This document shows positions 26,315 through 34,195 of a DNA stretch of 64,000 bases, one piece after another. Source of the DNA: Roseiarcus sp963787135 (GTDB taxonomy: Bacteria > Pseudomonadota > Alphaproteobacteria > Rhizobiales > Beijerinckiaceae); the NCBI GenBank assembly GCA_963787135.1, contig CAWBBW010000032.1, forward strand, positions 62,001 through 126,000. Reading direction: 5' to 3'. Both the position numbers and the translations under genes were made by a program. The stretch's first letter is position 1, and each line of letters starts with the position of its first letter. Below the pieces are notes generated by a model. That model made no database searches. It saw nothing but the letters and a program-made list of their open reading frames with translations, and had not been told where the DNA came from.

Positions 26315-27637
26315 ATGAATCTTGTTTTTGTTTTTCGCGTCACCATCCTCGCGACGCTGGCGCTGACGTCAATTGCCTTCGGCCTCGCCCCCGCGACCGC
26401 CGAGACAGGCGACGTCTATGTTCATGCCGGGCCGAATTTCAAACCGGTGACCATCGCCGTCACGCCTTTCGCCGGCGAAGAGGGCGCCGACAAGATCGGA
26501 AGCATCGTCACCAACGATTTCGCCCGGTCGATTTTTCTTCTTCCCGTCAATGCGACAAGCTTTCCCGAGACGATCAGCAATCCGGACGTCAGGCCCAACC
26601 TCGACGCGTGGAAGACAGTCAACGCGCAATTTGTTTTGACCGGGCGAGTGTTGCGTCCGGACGCCGGGCATGTGACGGCCCAGTATCGTCTGTGGGACGT
26701 CTCGACCGGCGAGCAGGTCGCAGGCGAGCAATTTACGTCCGAGGCCTCCAACGCGCGGCGCGTCGCCCATATGATCGCCGATGCGGTCTTCTCCCGCGTG
26801 ACCGGAGAGAAGGGATTCTTCGACTCCCGCATCGTCTTTGTCGACGAGAGCGGTCCGAAGGAGAAGCGCCACAAACGCCTTGCGATCATGGACATGGACG
26901 GGGCCAACGTGAAGACCCTCGCCGGAGGCGGCGACGATCTCGTCGTAACGCCGAGGTTTTCGCCGTCCGCCCAGCAGGTCGCCTATATGTCGTTCAGCGC
27001 GGACGATCCCAAGGTGACGCTGCTCAATCTCGAGACGGGACAACGGGAGGCAGTCGGCCATTTCCCCGGCATGACTTTCTCGCCACGATTTTCCCCGGAC
27101 GGGCAGCAGATCATAATGTCGCTTTCGGAGGGTTCGAGCACCAATCTCTATACGATGGATCTGCGCTCGCGCGCGACGACGCGGCTCACCGACACGTCCG
27201 CGATCGACACCTCCCCCACCTACTCGCCCGACGGCTCGCAAATCGCTTTCGAGTCCGATCGTGGGGGGACGCAGCAGATCTACGTGATGAGCGCGAGCGG
27301 CGGGCCGGCCAAGCGCATCTCTTTCGGCGAGGGCCGCTATTCGACCCCGGTCTGGTCGCCGCGCGGCGACCTCATCGCCTTCACCCGCATCAAGGGCGGC
27401 TCGTTCGGCATCGGGGTGATGAAGCCGGACGGCTCAGGCGAGCGCATTCTGGTCGAAGGCTTCCACAACGAGGGGCCAACATTCGCTCCCAACGGGCTTT
27501 ATGTCATGTTCTTCCGCGATTCTGGCGGCACAGGCGGCCCCAAAATCTACATGACCGACATTTTCGGCCATGGCGAATTCCTGGTGCCCTCGCCCAACTA
27601 CGCGAGCGATCCGTCCTGGGGACCGCTGATGCACTGA
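26315..27637 (+). CDS. tolB: Tol-Pal system beta-propeller protein TolB
   Basis: The 440-residue periplasmic protein has a signal peptide (about 1-30), the TolB N-terminal domain (VTIAVTPFAGEEGADKIGSIVTNDFARS) and a six-bladed propeller seen as repeated RFSPSAQQVAYMS, RFSPDGQQIIMSL, TYSPDGSQIAFESDRGG and VWSPRGDLIAFTR. It ends in the typical DPSWGPLMH. pal, which usually follows, is missing; the next gene is on the opposite strand. Confidence 0.96.
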   Translation: MNLVFVFRVTILATLALTSIAFGLAPATAETGDVYVHAGPNFKPVTIAVTPFAGEEGADKIGSIVTNDFARSIFLLPVNATSFPETISNPDVRPNLDAWKTVNAQFVLTGRVLRPDAGHVTAQYRLWDVSTGEQVAGEQFTSEASNARRVAHMIADAVFSRVTGEKGFFDSRIVFVDESGPKEKRHKRLAIMDMDGANVKTLAGGGDDLVVTPRFSPSAQQVAYMSFSADDPKVTLLNLETGQREAVGHFPGMTFSPRFSPDGQQIIMSLSEGSSTNLYTMDLRSRATTRLTDTSAIDTSPTYSPDGSQIAFESDRGGTQQIYVMSASGGPAKRISFGEGRYSTPVWSPRGDLIAFTRIKGGSFGIGVMKPDGSGERILVEGFHNEGPTFAPNGLYVMFFRDSGGTGGPKIYMTDIFGHGEFLVPSPNYASDPSWGPLMH

Positions 27638-27657
27638 GGCGAGCGCGGTCGCCTCAG
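27634..27657. terminator. Hairpin between convergent tolB and FTR1 genes
   Basis: A perfect 9-bp stem (CTGAGGCGA at 27634-27642, TCGCCTCAG at 27649-27657) overlaps the tolB stop and lies 10 bases from the FTR1 stop. It may terminate both transcripts. Confidence 0.55.
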
Positions 27658-27667
27658 GAAACGCACG

Positions 27668-28513
27668 TCATTCCGCTGGCGTCGGGCCCAATGCCTTCGG
27701 CGGCGGCGCGCTACGGGACGCAAAAATCTTGGTCAAAACGACGATGATTGCGAGCGTCGCGAGATAAACGACGACCTGCAGCGCCGATGGCTGGTCGGAG
27801 TAGCCGATCAGCGTGTGGAGTACGCGCCCGAAGAGGCTCGTGTCCGAGAGAATGGCGGATGTATCCCACGCCGTCTGGTCAAGCGCGGTGGCTACCCCGG
27901 CCTGCTGAAGGAACTGGGCTGCCTGCGCCGCCAGACCGGCGGCGAGGAAGCTGACCAGCAGGGTCGTGACGGTAAACAGACGCCGCGGCGGTATGGTGAC
28001 GAGGCCAAGATAGGTCACCGCCGTGACCGCGACGCCGGCCAGGAGACCAAGGACGGCGCCGGCGATCAGTTCCAACGCCGTCGAGCCCCCGGAGGCGACG
28101 AGGCCGTACATGAAGAGCGCGACTTCGGAGCCCTCGCGCATCACTGCCACAGCGCAGACGACGCCGAGCGCGATAACCGAACGCGAGCCGGTCCGGACCG
28201 CGTCGCCAACCCGCTTGACGTCGGCCGCGAGCTCGCGGCCGTGGCTCGCCATCCAGATGTTGTGCCAGATCAGCATGACGACGGCGACGAGCAGGATCGA
28301 GGCGTTGAAGATTTCCTGGCCGACGCCGGCCAGCGCGTTGGCGATCAGGCCCGCGAAAAAGGCGACAAGCGACGCCCCCACAACGCCCGCCGCGACGCCG
28401 GCGACAATGGTCGCTCGACTGCCACGCACGCCCTTGGTCACCGCCATAACGATGCCAACGATGAGGCCGGCCTCGATGACTTCGCGAAAGACGATGATCA
28501 GCGCGCCGAGCAT
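27668..28513 (-). CDS. FTR1-family high-affinity iron permease
   Basis: The 281-residue inner-membrane protein has about seven helices and both RExxE iron-translocation motifs: IVFREVIEAGLIVG at the N-terminus and AVMREGSEVALFMYG near the middle. FTR1/EfeU-type permeases import iron, usually after oxidation. It is 28 bases downstream of a periplasmic cupredoxin on the same strand. No EfeO or DyP peroxidase (EfeB) is present in the window. Confidence 0.92.
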   Translation of the reverse strand: MLGALIIVFREVIEAGLIVGIVMAVTKGVRGSRATIVAGVAAGVVGASLVAFFAGLIANALAGVGQEIFNASILLVAVVMLIWHNIWMASHGRELAADVKRVGDAVRTGSRSVIALGVVCAVAVMREGSEVALFMYGLVASGGSTALELIAGAVLGLLAGVAVTAVTYLGLVTIPPRRLFTVTTLLVSFLAAGLAAQAAQFLQQAGVATALDQTAWDTSAILSDTSLFGRVLHTLIGYSDQPSALQVVVYLATLAIIVVLTKIFASRSAPPPKALGPTPAE

Positions 28514-28541
28514 CGAAAATCCATGAGCGTCGTTCCGCGTA

Positions 28542-28907
28542 TCATTGCACGACCAGGAAGCCTTCGGTCGTCGCTTCGTGGTAGTCGTCGAAGAAGCGAT
28601 AGCGTCCGGGCCTTAGAGGACGCAGGTTGATGGTGACCGACCCGCCTCCGACGATCACCTTCTCGACCCGAAAGACCTTGCTTTCGAATTCGGCGGGCGT
28701 TCCGTCCTCGTTGGAGACCTCGAGCACGATCGGCTGGCCTGCGGGCGCGGTCGGCTCTGCCGGCGAGAACTTGTGGTCCTTGAGCGTGATGCTCACCTTG
28801 GCCGGCTCCTCGGCTAAGGACCGAGGCGCGCCGAAGCCGAGCGCAAGGGCGGAGGCCAGGATCGAAGCGGAGACGGCTCGGACGGAAATCGCTCTCATTA
28901 ACGTCAC
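28542..28907 (-). CDS. Periplasmic cupredoxin-domain protein
   Basis: The 121-residue product has a signal peptide (to about LAEEPA, residue 35) and a cupredoxin fold: VSITLKDHKFSPAEPTAPAGQPIVLEVSNEDG and the C-terminal hairpin RPLRPGRYRFFDDYHEATTEGFLVV. His and acidic residues in the last part could bind copper or iron; the classic Cys ligand is lacking. Upstream of the FTR1 permease it probably delivers or oxidises iron in the periplasm, like the EfeO cupredoxin domain. Confidence 0.85.
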   Translation of the reverse strand: MTLMRAISVRAVSASILASALALGFGAPRSLAEEPAKVSITLKDHKFSPAEPTAPAGQPIVLEVSNEDGTPAEFESKVFRVEKVIVGGGSVTINLRPLRPGRYRFFDDYHEATTEGFLVVQ

Positions 28908-29050
28908 TTCAGAACTCCGCGCGCTCGCTGTCGTAGCCTCGATCGGGTCGATGAGGCCTAGGGCTTCGCAGCTTCAGCTCAATAACAACGACGAGCGAGC
29001 GGAACAAGAATGAGGTCCGTCAGTTTGGAATGCGTTCAAACCTTGGGGTC

Positions 29051-29071
29051 GAGCGGGCGTACTACCCGCTC
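29051..29071. promoter_or_regulatory. Small palindrome upstream of the cupredoxin/FTR1 pair
   Basis: GAGCGGG (29051-29057) and CCCGCTC (29065-29071) form a perfect 7-bp inverted repeat with a 7-base spacer, 144 bases from the cupredoxin start. No U tract follows, so an operator is as likely as a terminator. Confidence 0.3.
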
Positions 29072-29643
29072 CCATGAACAATCCCGTAACCCCTCAAACG
29101 AAATTTGTCCGCCTGAGTGAAAAAACCTCTTGCGCTTCAGAGCGATTCGAACAAATAAGAGTTTGCCCAATACGCACGTGCCTGTGGTCGTGTGTCGGTC
29201 GGCGGGGATCTGGACAAGAGGCCAGTTAACCGTCCTTGGAAGACCGGCAGCCGGAGGCGAACCGGCGTACCCCGCCCAACGGGGGACGCGACTTGAAGCA
29301 ACGACGGACCGGGCTTTTTTGGTCTCTGCTGGCCCTCCAAAGGTCGGCGATCAAAGAGGCTTGTCTATCTTGCCGGGCGTGCGGACGGGATTCTCCTCGT
29401 CCAAACGATGGCTTTGAACGCCGAAGCCGATTGGCTCAGGCGCATCATGGCTACGGCTCAGCAGCTGATCGCTTGAGGCTTTCGCCGGCGGCTCTCCGTC
29501 TTCGGCGAAAGCTGAAGAGCGTTCGCGTCGGCGGGTCAACAACTCCGCATTCCGCGTCTCCAACGCGCGGGGCGGCAAGTCGCATCGCCGGTGAATCCTT
29601 CATTTGCCAGGCGCGCCCGTGCGCGCTGTTGGGGGATGCCGCT
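29072..29643 (+). promoter_or_regulatory. Long structured leader of decarboxylase gene (candidate speF-type cis-regulatory RNA)
   Basis: About 570 bases precede the decarboxylase with no supported gene. Several stems are visible, the best being a perfect 10-bp hairpin (GCTTTCGCCG 29477-29486, CGGCGAAAGC 29502-29511) and CCCCG/CGGGG in the segment around 29270-29288. Long conserved leaders (speF RNA family) are known upstream of alphaproteobacterial ornithine decarboxylase genes. Placement and length fit; I cannot align it to the family consensus. Confidence 0.45.
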
Positions 29644-30777
29644 ATGACGGATCGCATCAAGGACTTCCTCGCCCGCAATCGAGAGGACGATGGCCCTCGC
29701 CTCGTCGTCGATCTCGACATCGTGCGCGAGAACTATCTCGGCTTCGCCAAGGCGCTGCCCGACACTCGCGTGTTCTACGCAGTCAAGGCGAACCCGGCGC
29801 CGGAAATCTTAAGCCTGCTCGCCGCTCTCGGCTCGTGCTTCGACGCCGCCTCGATGGCCGAGATCGAAGAAGCGCTGGCCGCCGGCGCGACGCCCGATCG
29901 CATCAGCTTCGGCAACACGATCAAGAAGGAAAAGGACATCGCGCGCGCCTTTGCGCTTGGGGTCCGGCTCTTCGCGGTCGATTGCGAGGCCGAGGTCGAA
30001 AAGATCGCGCGCGCCGCGCCCGGGTCGAAGGTATTCTGCCGGATTCTCTGCGACGGGGCAGGCGCGGAATGGCCGCTCTCGCGCAAGTTCGGCTGCGCGC
30101 CGGAGATGGCGGCAAGCGTGCTCGAGCGCGCCCATTCGCTCGGGCTCGTGGCCCACGGCCTCTCCTTCCATGTCGGCTCGCAACAGCCCAATCCGCGCAT
30201 GTGGGACCGCGCGCTGAAGACGTCAGCGGCGATCTTCCGCGATCTTGCCGAGCAGGGGGTCCAGCTGGCGATGATCAATCTCGGCGGCGGCTTCCCGACC
30301 CGATATACGAAAGACGTGCCGGGGGTCCGAGCCTATGGGCAGACCATCTTTCGCGCGCTCAGGCGCCATTTCGGCAATCGCATCCCGGAGACGATCATCG
30401 AACCGGGGCGCGGCATGGTCGGCAACGCCGGGATCATCGAAGCCGAGGTCGTCCTGATCTCGCGCAAATCGGCCGGGGACCGGCATCGCTGGGTCTATCT
30501 CGACATCGGCAAGTTCAATGGCCTCGCCGAGACAACAGACGAAATGATCCGCTACCCGATCCGCACAGACCGCGACGACGACGCGCTCGGCCCCTGTGTG
30601 CTCGCCGGCCCGAGCTGCGATTCGATCGACGTCCTGTACGAGAAGGAACCTTACTTCTTGCCGGTCACGCTCGAGATTGGCGCCAAGGTTCTGATCGAAG
30701 GAACCGGCGCCTATACGACGACCTATTCGTCGGTCGGCTTCAATGGATTCGCGCCGCTGAAATCATATGTGATCTGA
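29644..30777 (+). CDS. Ornithine/lysine decarboxylase, alanine racemase-fold (group IV)
   Basis: The 377-residue PLP enzyme makes putrescine (or cadaverine) from ornithine (or lysine) and is of eukaryote-like type. Key motifs are the Schiff-base lysine in FYAVKANPAP (Lys48), SFHVGSQQ, INLGGGFPT, EPGRGMVGNAG and the second active-site Cys in GPSCDSIDVLYE. It ends SYSSVGFNGF-like (TYSSVGFNGFAPLKSYVI). Length is standard. The ATG at 29644 follows GGGGGATG-rich sequence. Substrate preference between ornithine and lysine cannot be fixed by eye. Regulation is probably through the long leader. Confidence 0.93.
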   Translation: MTDRIKDFLARNREDDGPRLVVDLDIVRENYLGFAKALPDTRVFYAVKANPAPEILSLLAALGSCFDAASMAEIEEALAAGATPDRISFGNTIKKEKDIARAFALGVRLFAVDCEAEVEKIARAAPGSKVFCRILCDGAGAEWPLSRKFGCAPEMAASVLERAHSLGLVAHGLSFHVGSQQPNPRMWDRALKTSAAIFRDLAEQGVQLAMINLGGGFPTRYTKDVPGVRAYGQTIFRALRRHFGNRIPETIIEPGRGMVGNAGIIEAEVVLISRKSAGDRHRWVYLDIGKFNGLAETTDEMIRYPIRTDRDDDALGPCVLAGPSCDSIDVLYEKEPYFLPVTLEIGAKVLIEGTGAYTTTYSSVGFNGFAPLKSYVI

Positions 30778-30938
30778 GGGTTCTGGGTTCGAACGCATCC
30801 GAGCGGTAGGGACGTCAGTCCCTTCCCACGCGCGGCCGTGCGCGCCGCAGGCGTCGGCCGCCCGTGCCCTTGGTCGTAGTTCAATTCACCACAAAGGCAC
30901 GAAGGGGCCACGACGTGGTGCAGACCAAGGAGCTGCGA

Positions 30939-31421
30939 ATGCCGCAGACAAGCGCGGGGATCCTCTTGTATCGGAATCGGCCGACGGGCGTCCAGGTTAT
31001 GCTCGTGCATCCGGGCGGCCCTTTCTGGGCGCGGAAGGACGAGGGAGCATGGTCCATTCCAAAAGGGCTGGCGGAGGTGGACGAAGACTGGCGGGCCGCC
31101 GCGAAACGGGAATTCCTTGAAGAAACCGGGATGAAGGTGACTGGGGAATTTCTGGACCTCGGAGCCTACAAACAGCCGGGCGGCAAGACAATTGTCGCGT
31201 GGGCTTGCGAAGGCGACTTCGATCCGGCGCTCCTCCAAAGCAATCGATTTTCAATGGAATGGCCGCCTCGTTCGGGGAAGACGGCTGAATTCCCTGAGGT
31301 GGACAAAGCCGGCTGGTATGAGTTGCGTGAAGCTTTGGCGAAAGTGACGAAGGGACAGCGGCCAATCATTGCGGCTTTGGCCGACAAGATCGGCGCGAAG
31401 CTCACTGAGGATGACGGCTAG
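30939..31421 (+). CDS. Nudix hydrolase
   Basis: The 160-residue product has the Nudix box GLAEVDEDWRAAAKREFLEE followed by TGMKV (about 46-70), the metal-binding diphosphohydrolase signature. The N-terminus (MPQTSAGILLYR) and WSIPKG fit the NTP/NDP-sugar or ADP-ribose group with a histidine-free core. The start at 30939 is set by AAGGAG six bases upstream. Substrate unknown. It follows the decarboxylase on the same strand after about 160 bases. Confidence 0.9.
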   Translation: MPQTSAGILLYRNRPTGVQVMLVHPGGPFWARKDEGAWSIPKGLAEVDEDWRAAAKREFLEETGMKVTGEFLDLGAYKQPGGKTIVAWACEGDFDPALLQSNRFSMEWPPRSGKTAEFPEVDKAGWYELREALAKVTKGQRPIIAALADKIGAKLTEDDG

Positions 31422-31562
31422 CCGCGGCGAGGCCGCGCCCCGAAAGCCGAGGCTTTGGATCGCCGCGCGGCTAGCGCGTCCGGCGCTGCCACGAACTCCT
31501 CGCGATCACAGGCCCGGCGCCTTAAATCAGTCTCCCGCAACCTATTCGAATGGATCCATTCT

Positions 31563-32567
31563 ATGGTCTTCTGGTTGGACATCGCCGCTTTCGCCTTGAA
31601 GGCGCTGCTAATCGTCGCGGCGATCGGCGGTCTCGCGCTTCTCATCGCGCGCCTCGCGCGTTCGAGCGAGCCGAAGGACGAGGAGATCAAGGTCCGTTCG
31701 CTCAACGAGCGATATGACGACATGCGCGAGGCGCTGAACGCCGAGCTCCTCGACAAGAAGGCGCGGAAGGCGCTGGTCAAGGCGCGCAAAAAGCAGACCA
31801 AGGCGCGCCGGGGCGACGACGCTGGCAAACGGATTTATGTGCTCGGCTTCAAGGGTGACATGCGCGCGAGCGCCGTCAAGCGGCTGGGTCACGAGATCGA
31901 CGCCGTTCTGACGGTAGCCCGACCCGGGACAGACGAGGTTGTGCTTCGGCTCGAAAGTCCTGGCGGCACGGTCACGGGTTACGGGCTCGCCGCGGCCGAA
32001 ATCCTGCGGCTGCGCGAGCGCAGGGTCAAAGTGACGGCGTCAGTCGACCAGGTGGCGGCGAGCGGCGGCTACATGATGGCCTGCGCCGCCGACCGCATCG
32101 TTGCCGCGCCGTTCGCGGTTGTCGGCAGCATCGGCGTTGTCGCGCCGGTGCCGAACCTCCATCGTCTCCTGAAGAAGAACGAGATCGATTTCGAGGAGAT
32201 GACCGCGGGCGAGTTCAAGCGGTCCGTGTCGTTGCTGGGCGAGATCACACCGGCGGGCCGGGAGCATTTCCGCGGCAAGCTCGAGGACACCCACGGCGCC
32301 TTCAGGCACTTCGTCCTGCAATGCCGCCCTAACGTGGACATCGATCGGGTCGCCAACGGCGACCACTGGCTGGCGAGCGAAGCGCTAGGCCTCGGCCTCG
32401 TCGACGAGCTTTCGACCGGCGGCGAATACCTCTTTCGCGCCCGCGATAGCGCGCGGCTCTACCAAGTCTCGACGGAGGCGCGGAAGACGCTGATACAGCT
32501 GTTGCTCAGCGGCATTGGCGTCGCGGCGCGGGCGGCGGCCGATTTCGCGGCTGCGCGATTGGGCTGA
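31563..32567 (+). CDS. S49-family membrane serine protease (SohB/SppA-like)
   Basis: The 334-residue product has an N-terminal membrane anchor (about 5-28) and an S49 domain: VVLRLESPGGTVTGYG, the nucleophile Ser in AASGGYMMACAADRIVAAP, and the general-base Lys in AGEFKRSVSLLGE. Such enzymes degrade signal peptides or membrane protein fragments. Length and motif order match SohB. Start 31563 (MVFWLDIAAF) begins just before the anchor. Confidence 0.88.
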   Translation: MVFWLDIAAFALKALLIVAAIGGLALLIARLARSSEPKDEEIKVRSLNERYDDMREALNAELLDKKARKALVKARKKQTKARRGDDAGKRIYVLGFKGDMRASAVKRLGHEIDAVLTVARPGTDEVVLRLESPGGTVTGYGLAAAEILRLRERRVKVTASVDQVAASGGYMMACAADRIVAAPFAVVGSIGVVAPVPNLHRLLKKNEIDFEEMTAGEFKRSVSLLGEITPAGREHFRGKLEDTHGAFRHFVLQCRPNVDIDRVANGDHWLASEALGLGLVDELSTGGEYLFRARDSARLYQVSTEARKTLIQLLLSGIGVAARAAADFAAARLG

Positions 32568-32628
32568 GTTTTCATTCCCGACGGCCGCGCAATTCTGCAG
32601 CCGCGCTCGCTGAGTGCGGCGGACGCAG

Positions 32629-32877
32629 TCAGCGCAGCTCGTAGCAGTTGATGATCGTGTGCGGATTGCGCGTTACGTCAAAAAGAATTCCGCACTGAAC
32701 GAGCGCATTCTGGCCCGGGTGGCGGAATAGTATCAGCGACGTGCGATTGTCGTAACCGCTCGCATAGCCGGCGATCTCCCACCCGTCGGCGAGCAGCCGC
32801 TCGACCGTCAGCGGCGGGTCCGCGGCTGCCGAGCCGGACGCCGCGAGGACCGTTGCGACGAAGAGGCCTGAACGCAT
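32629..32877 (-). CDS. Small exported protein of unknown function
   Basis: The 82-residue product has a signal peptide (MRSGLFVATVLAASGSAAA) and a compact mature domain with two Cys (VQCGILFD, IINCYELR) that could form a disulfide. A GGAG-like site (AGGAGACTTTCGC) precedes the start. No family recognised. Confidence 0.65.
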   Translation of the reverse strand: MRSGLFVATVLAASGSAAADPPLTVERLLADGWEIAGYASGYDNRTSLILFRHPGQNALVQCGILFDVTRNPHTIINCYELR

Positions 32878-33133
32878 GCGAAAGTCTCCTGATGCGCCCG
32901 CGCCCGTCTCGTTCCGTTTAGGCGCTCGCTAAGGTCCGCTCAAGCTCGCTCCTCGGCGCGCAGCCGTCGCCTAATGCCCTCTCGCCGACGAGACCGCTTA
33001 GCGAAGCGCTCGACCTCAGCATTCGCGGGACGGCGGGCAGCGCGAAATAGCGGCAAGTCCGATCGTCGTTTATGCTGGCCCGGCGCTGAGCGATCAGTGC
33101 CGGGGCACCCTCGCGGCGGAGGACGAGCATCGC

Positions 33134-34195
33134 ATGACGGACGTAAAAGAGAGCCCAGCGCCGGACGACCGCGCCAAAGCCGAGCCGCGGCGCGAGCGGC
33201 CGACCGGGAGCGCGACGGCGGCCGCGTCGATCGTGACGCTAGTCCTATGCGCAATCGTGGGTCTGTCGGTCTGGTATCTGGCTCGGCCGCAGCCGCTCAT
33301 CGTCCAAGGCGAGGCGGACGCCACGCGCGTCGACATCGCGGCGCGGGTCGACGGACGCGTCGGCCAACGTCCCGTGGAGCGTGGCCAAAACGTCGCAGCC
33401 GGGCAATTGCTGTTCGAGATCGACAACCCGGAGCTGATCACCAAATGGCGTCAGGCCCAGGCCGGCGTTGACGTCGCAAAGGCCCAGCTCGCCAATATCC
33501 TCGTGGGCACACGCGTGGAAGTGGTCGATCAGAAGAAGGCCGCGCTCGAGAGCGCCCAGTCCAACTTCACGCTCGCCCAGAAAACTTACGACCGCATCAA
33601 GGACCTTGCCGGCACGGGTAATGCGCCGCTGCAACAGCTCGACCAGGCCACGAACTCGCTCGAAGTGGCGAGAAGGAGTCAGGACAGCGCCAAGCTCGCC
33701 TATGACGAGGCCGTCAATGGGGCGACCAAGGAAGAGCGGGAGATCGCTCGAACCAAAGTGCTCCAGGCGCAAGCGAGCGTCGACACGATCAAGGCCGACG
33801 TCGACGAGCTCACGGTCAAGGCGCCGATCGCCACGCAGGTCTATCAGATCGGCGCGGAGCTCGGGGAATATGTCTCTCCCGGCGTGCCCCTTCTCTCGCT
33901 CATCGACCTCAGCGACGTCTGGCTGCGGTTCAATCTGCGCGAGGATCTGGTCAAGGGGCTCAAGGTTGGCGACAGGTTCAAAATGCGCGCCCCCGCCCTC
34001 GGCGACCAGGAGATCGAGGCGGAGATCAAGCTCATCGAGACGCGCGGCGAGTATGCGGGATGGCGCGCGACCCGGGCCACTGGCGACTTCGACCTCCGGA
34101 CGTTCGAGGTGCGCGCCTATCCTGTCTCCCCCCTCCCGGCCCTGCGGCCGGGCATGAGCGTCTACGCCGAGTGGCCGACCGGCGAGGGCCGATGA
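33134..34195 (+). CDS. HlyD-family membrane fusion protein
   Basis: The 353-residue periplasmic adaptor has one N-terminal membrane helix (about 31-50), the biotinyl-lipoyl half-motifs (VDGRVGQRPVERGQNVAAGQ and later VKAPIATQVYQIGAELGEYV), a long coiled-coil hairpin (about 100-215) and a beta-barrel region. It first gene of an export operon; its TGA overlaps the next ATG (ATGA). Such proteins link an inner-membrane pump to TolC. Confidence 0.92.
   Translation: MTDVKESPAPDDRAKAEPRRERPTGSATAAASIVTLVLCAIVGLSVWYLARPQPLIVQGEADATRVDIAARVDGRVGQRPVERGQNVAAGQLLFEIDNPELITKWRQAQAGVDVAKAQLANILVGTRVEVVDQKKAALESAQSNFTLAQKTYDRIKDLAGTGNAPLQQLDQATNSLEVARRSQDSAKLAYDEAVNGATKEEREIARTKVLQAQASVDTIKADVDELTVKAPIATQVYQIGAELGEYVSPGVPLLSLIDLSDVWLRFNLREDLVKGLKVGDRFKMRAPALGDQEIEAEIKLIETRGEYAGWRATRATGDFDLRTFEVRAYPVSPLPALRPGMSVYAEWPTGEGR

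Noticed and set aside
30778..30810. tRNA-like GGTTCGAACGC after the decarboxylase
   Set aside because: No acceptor stem, anticodon arm or CCA end around it.
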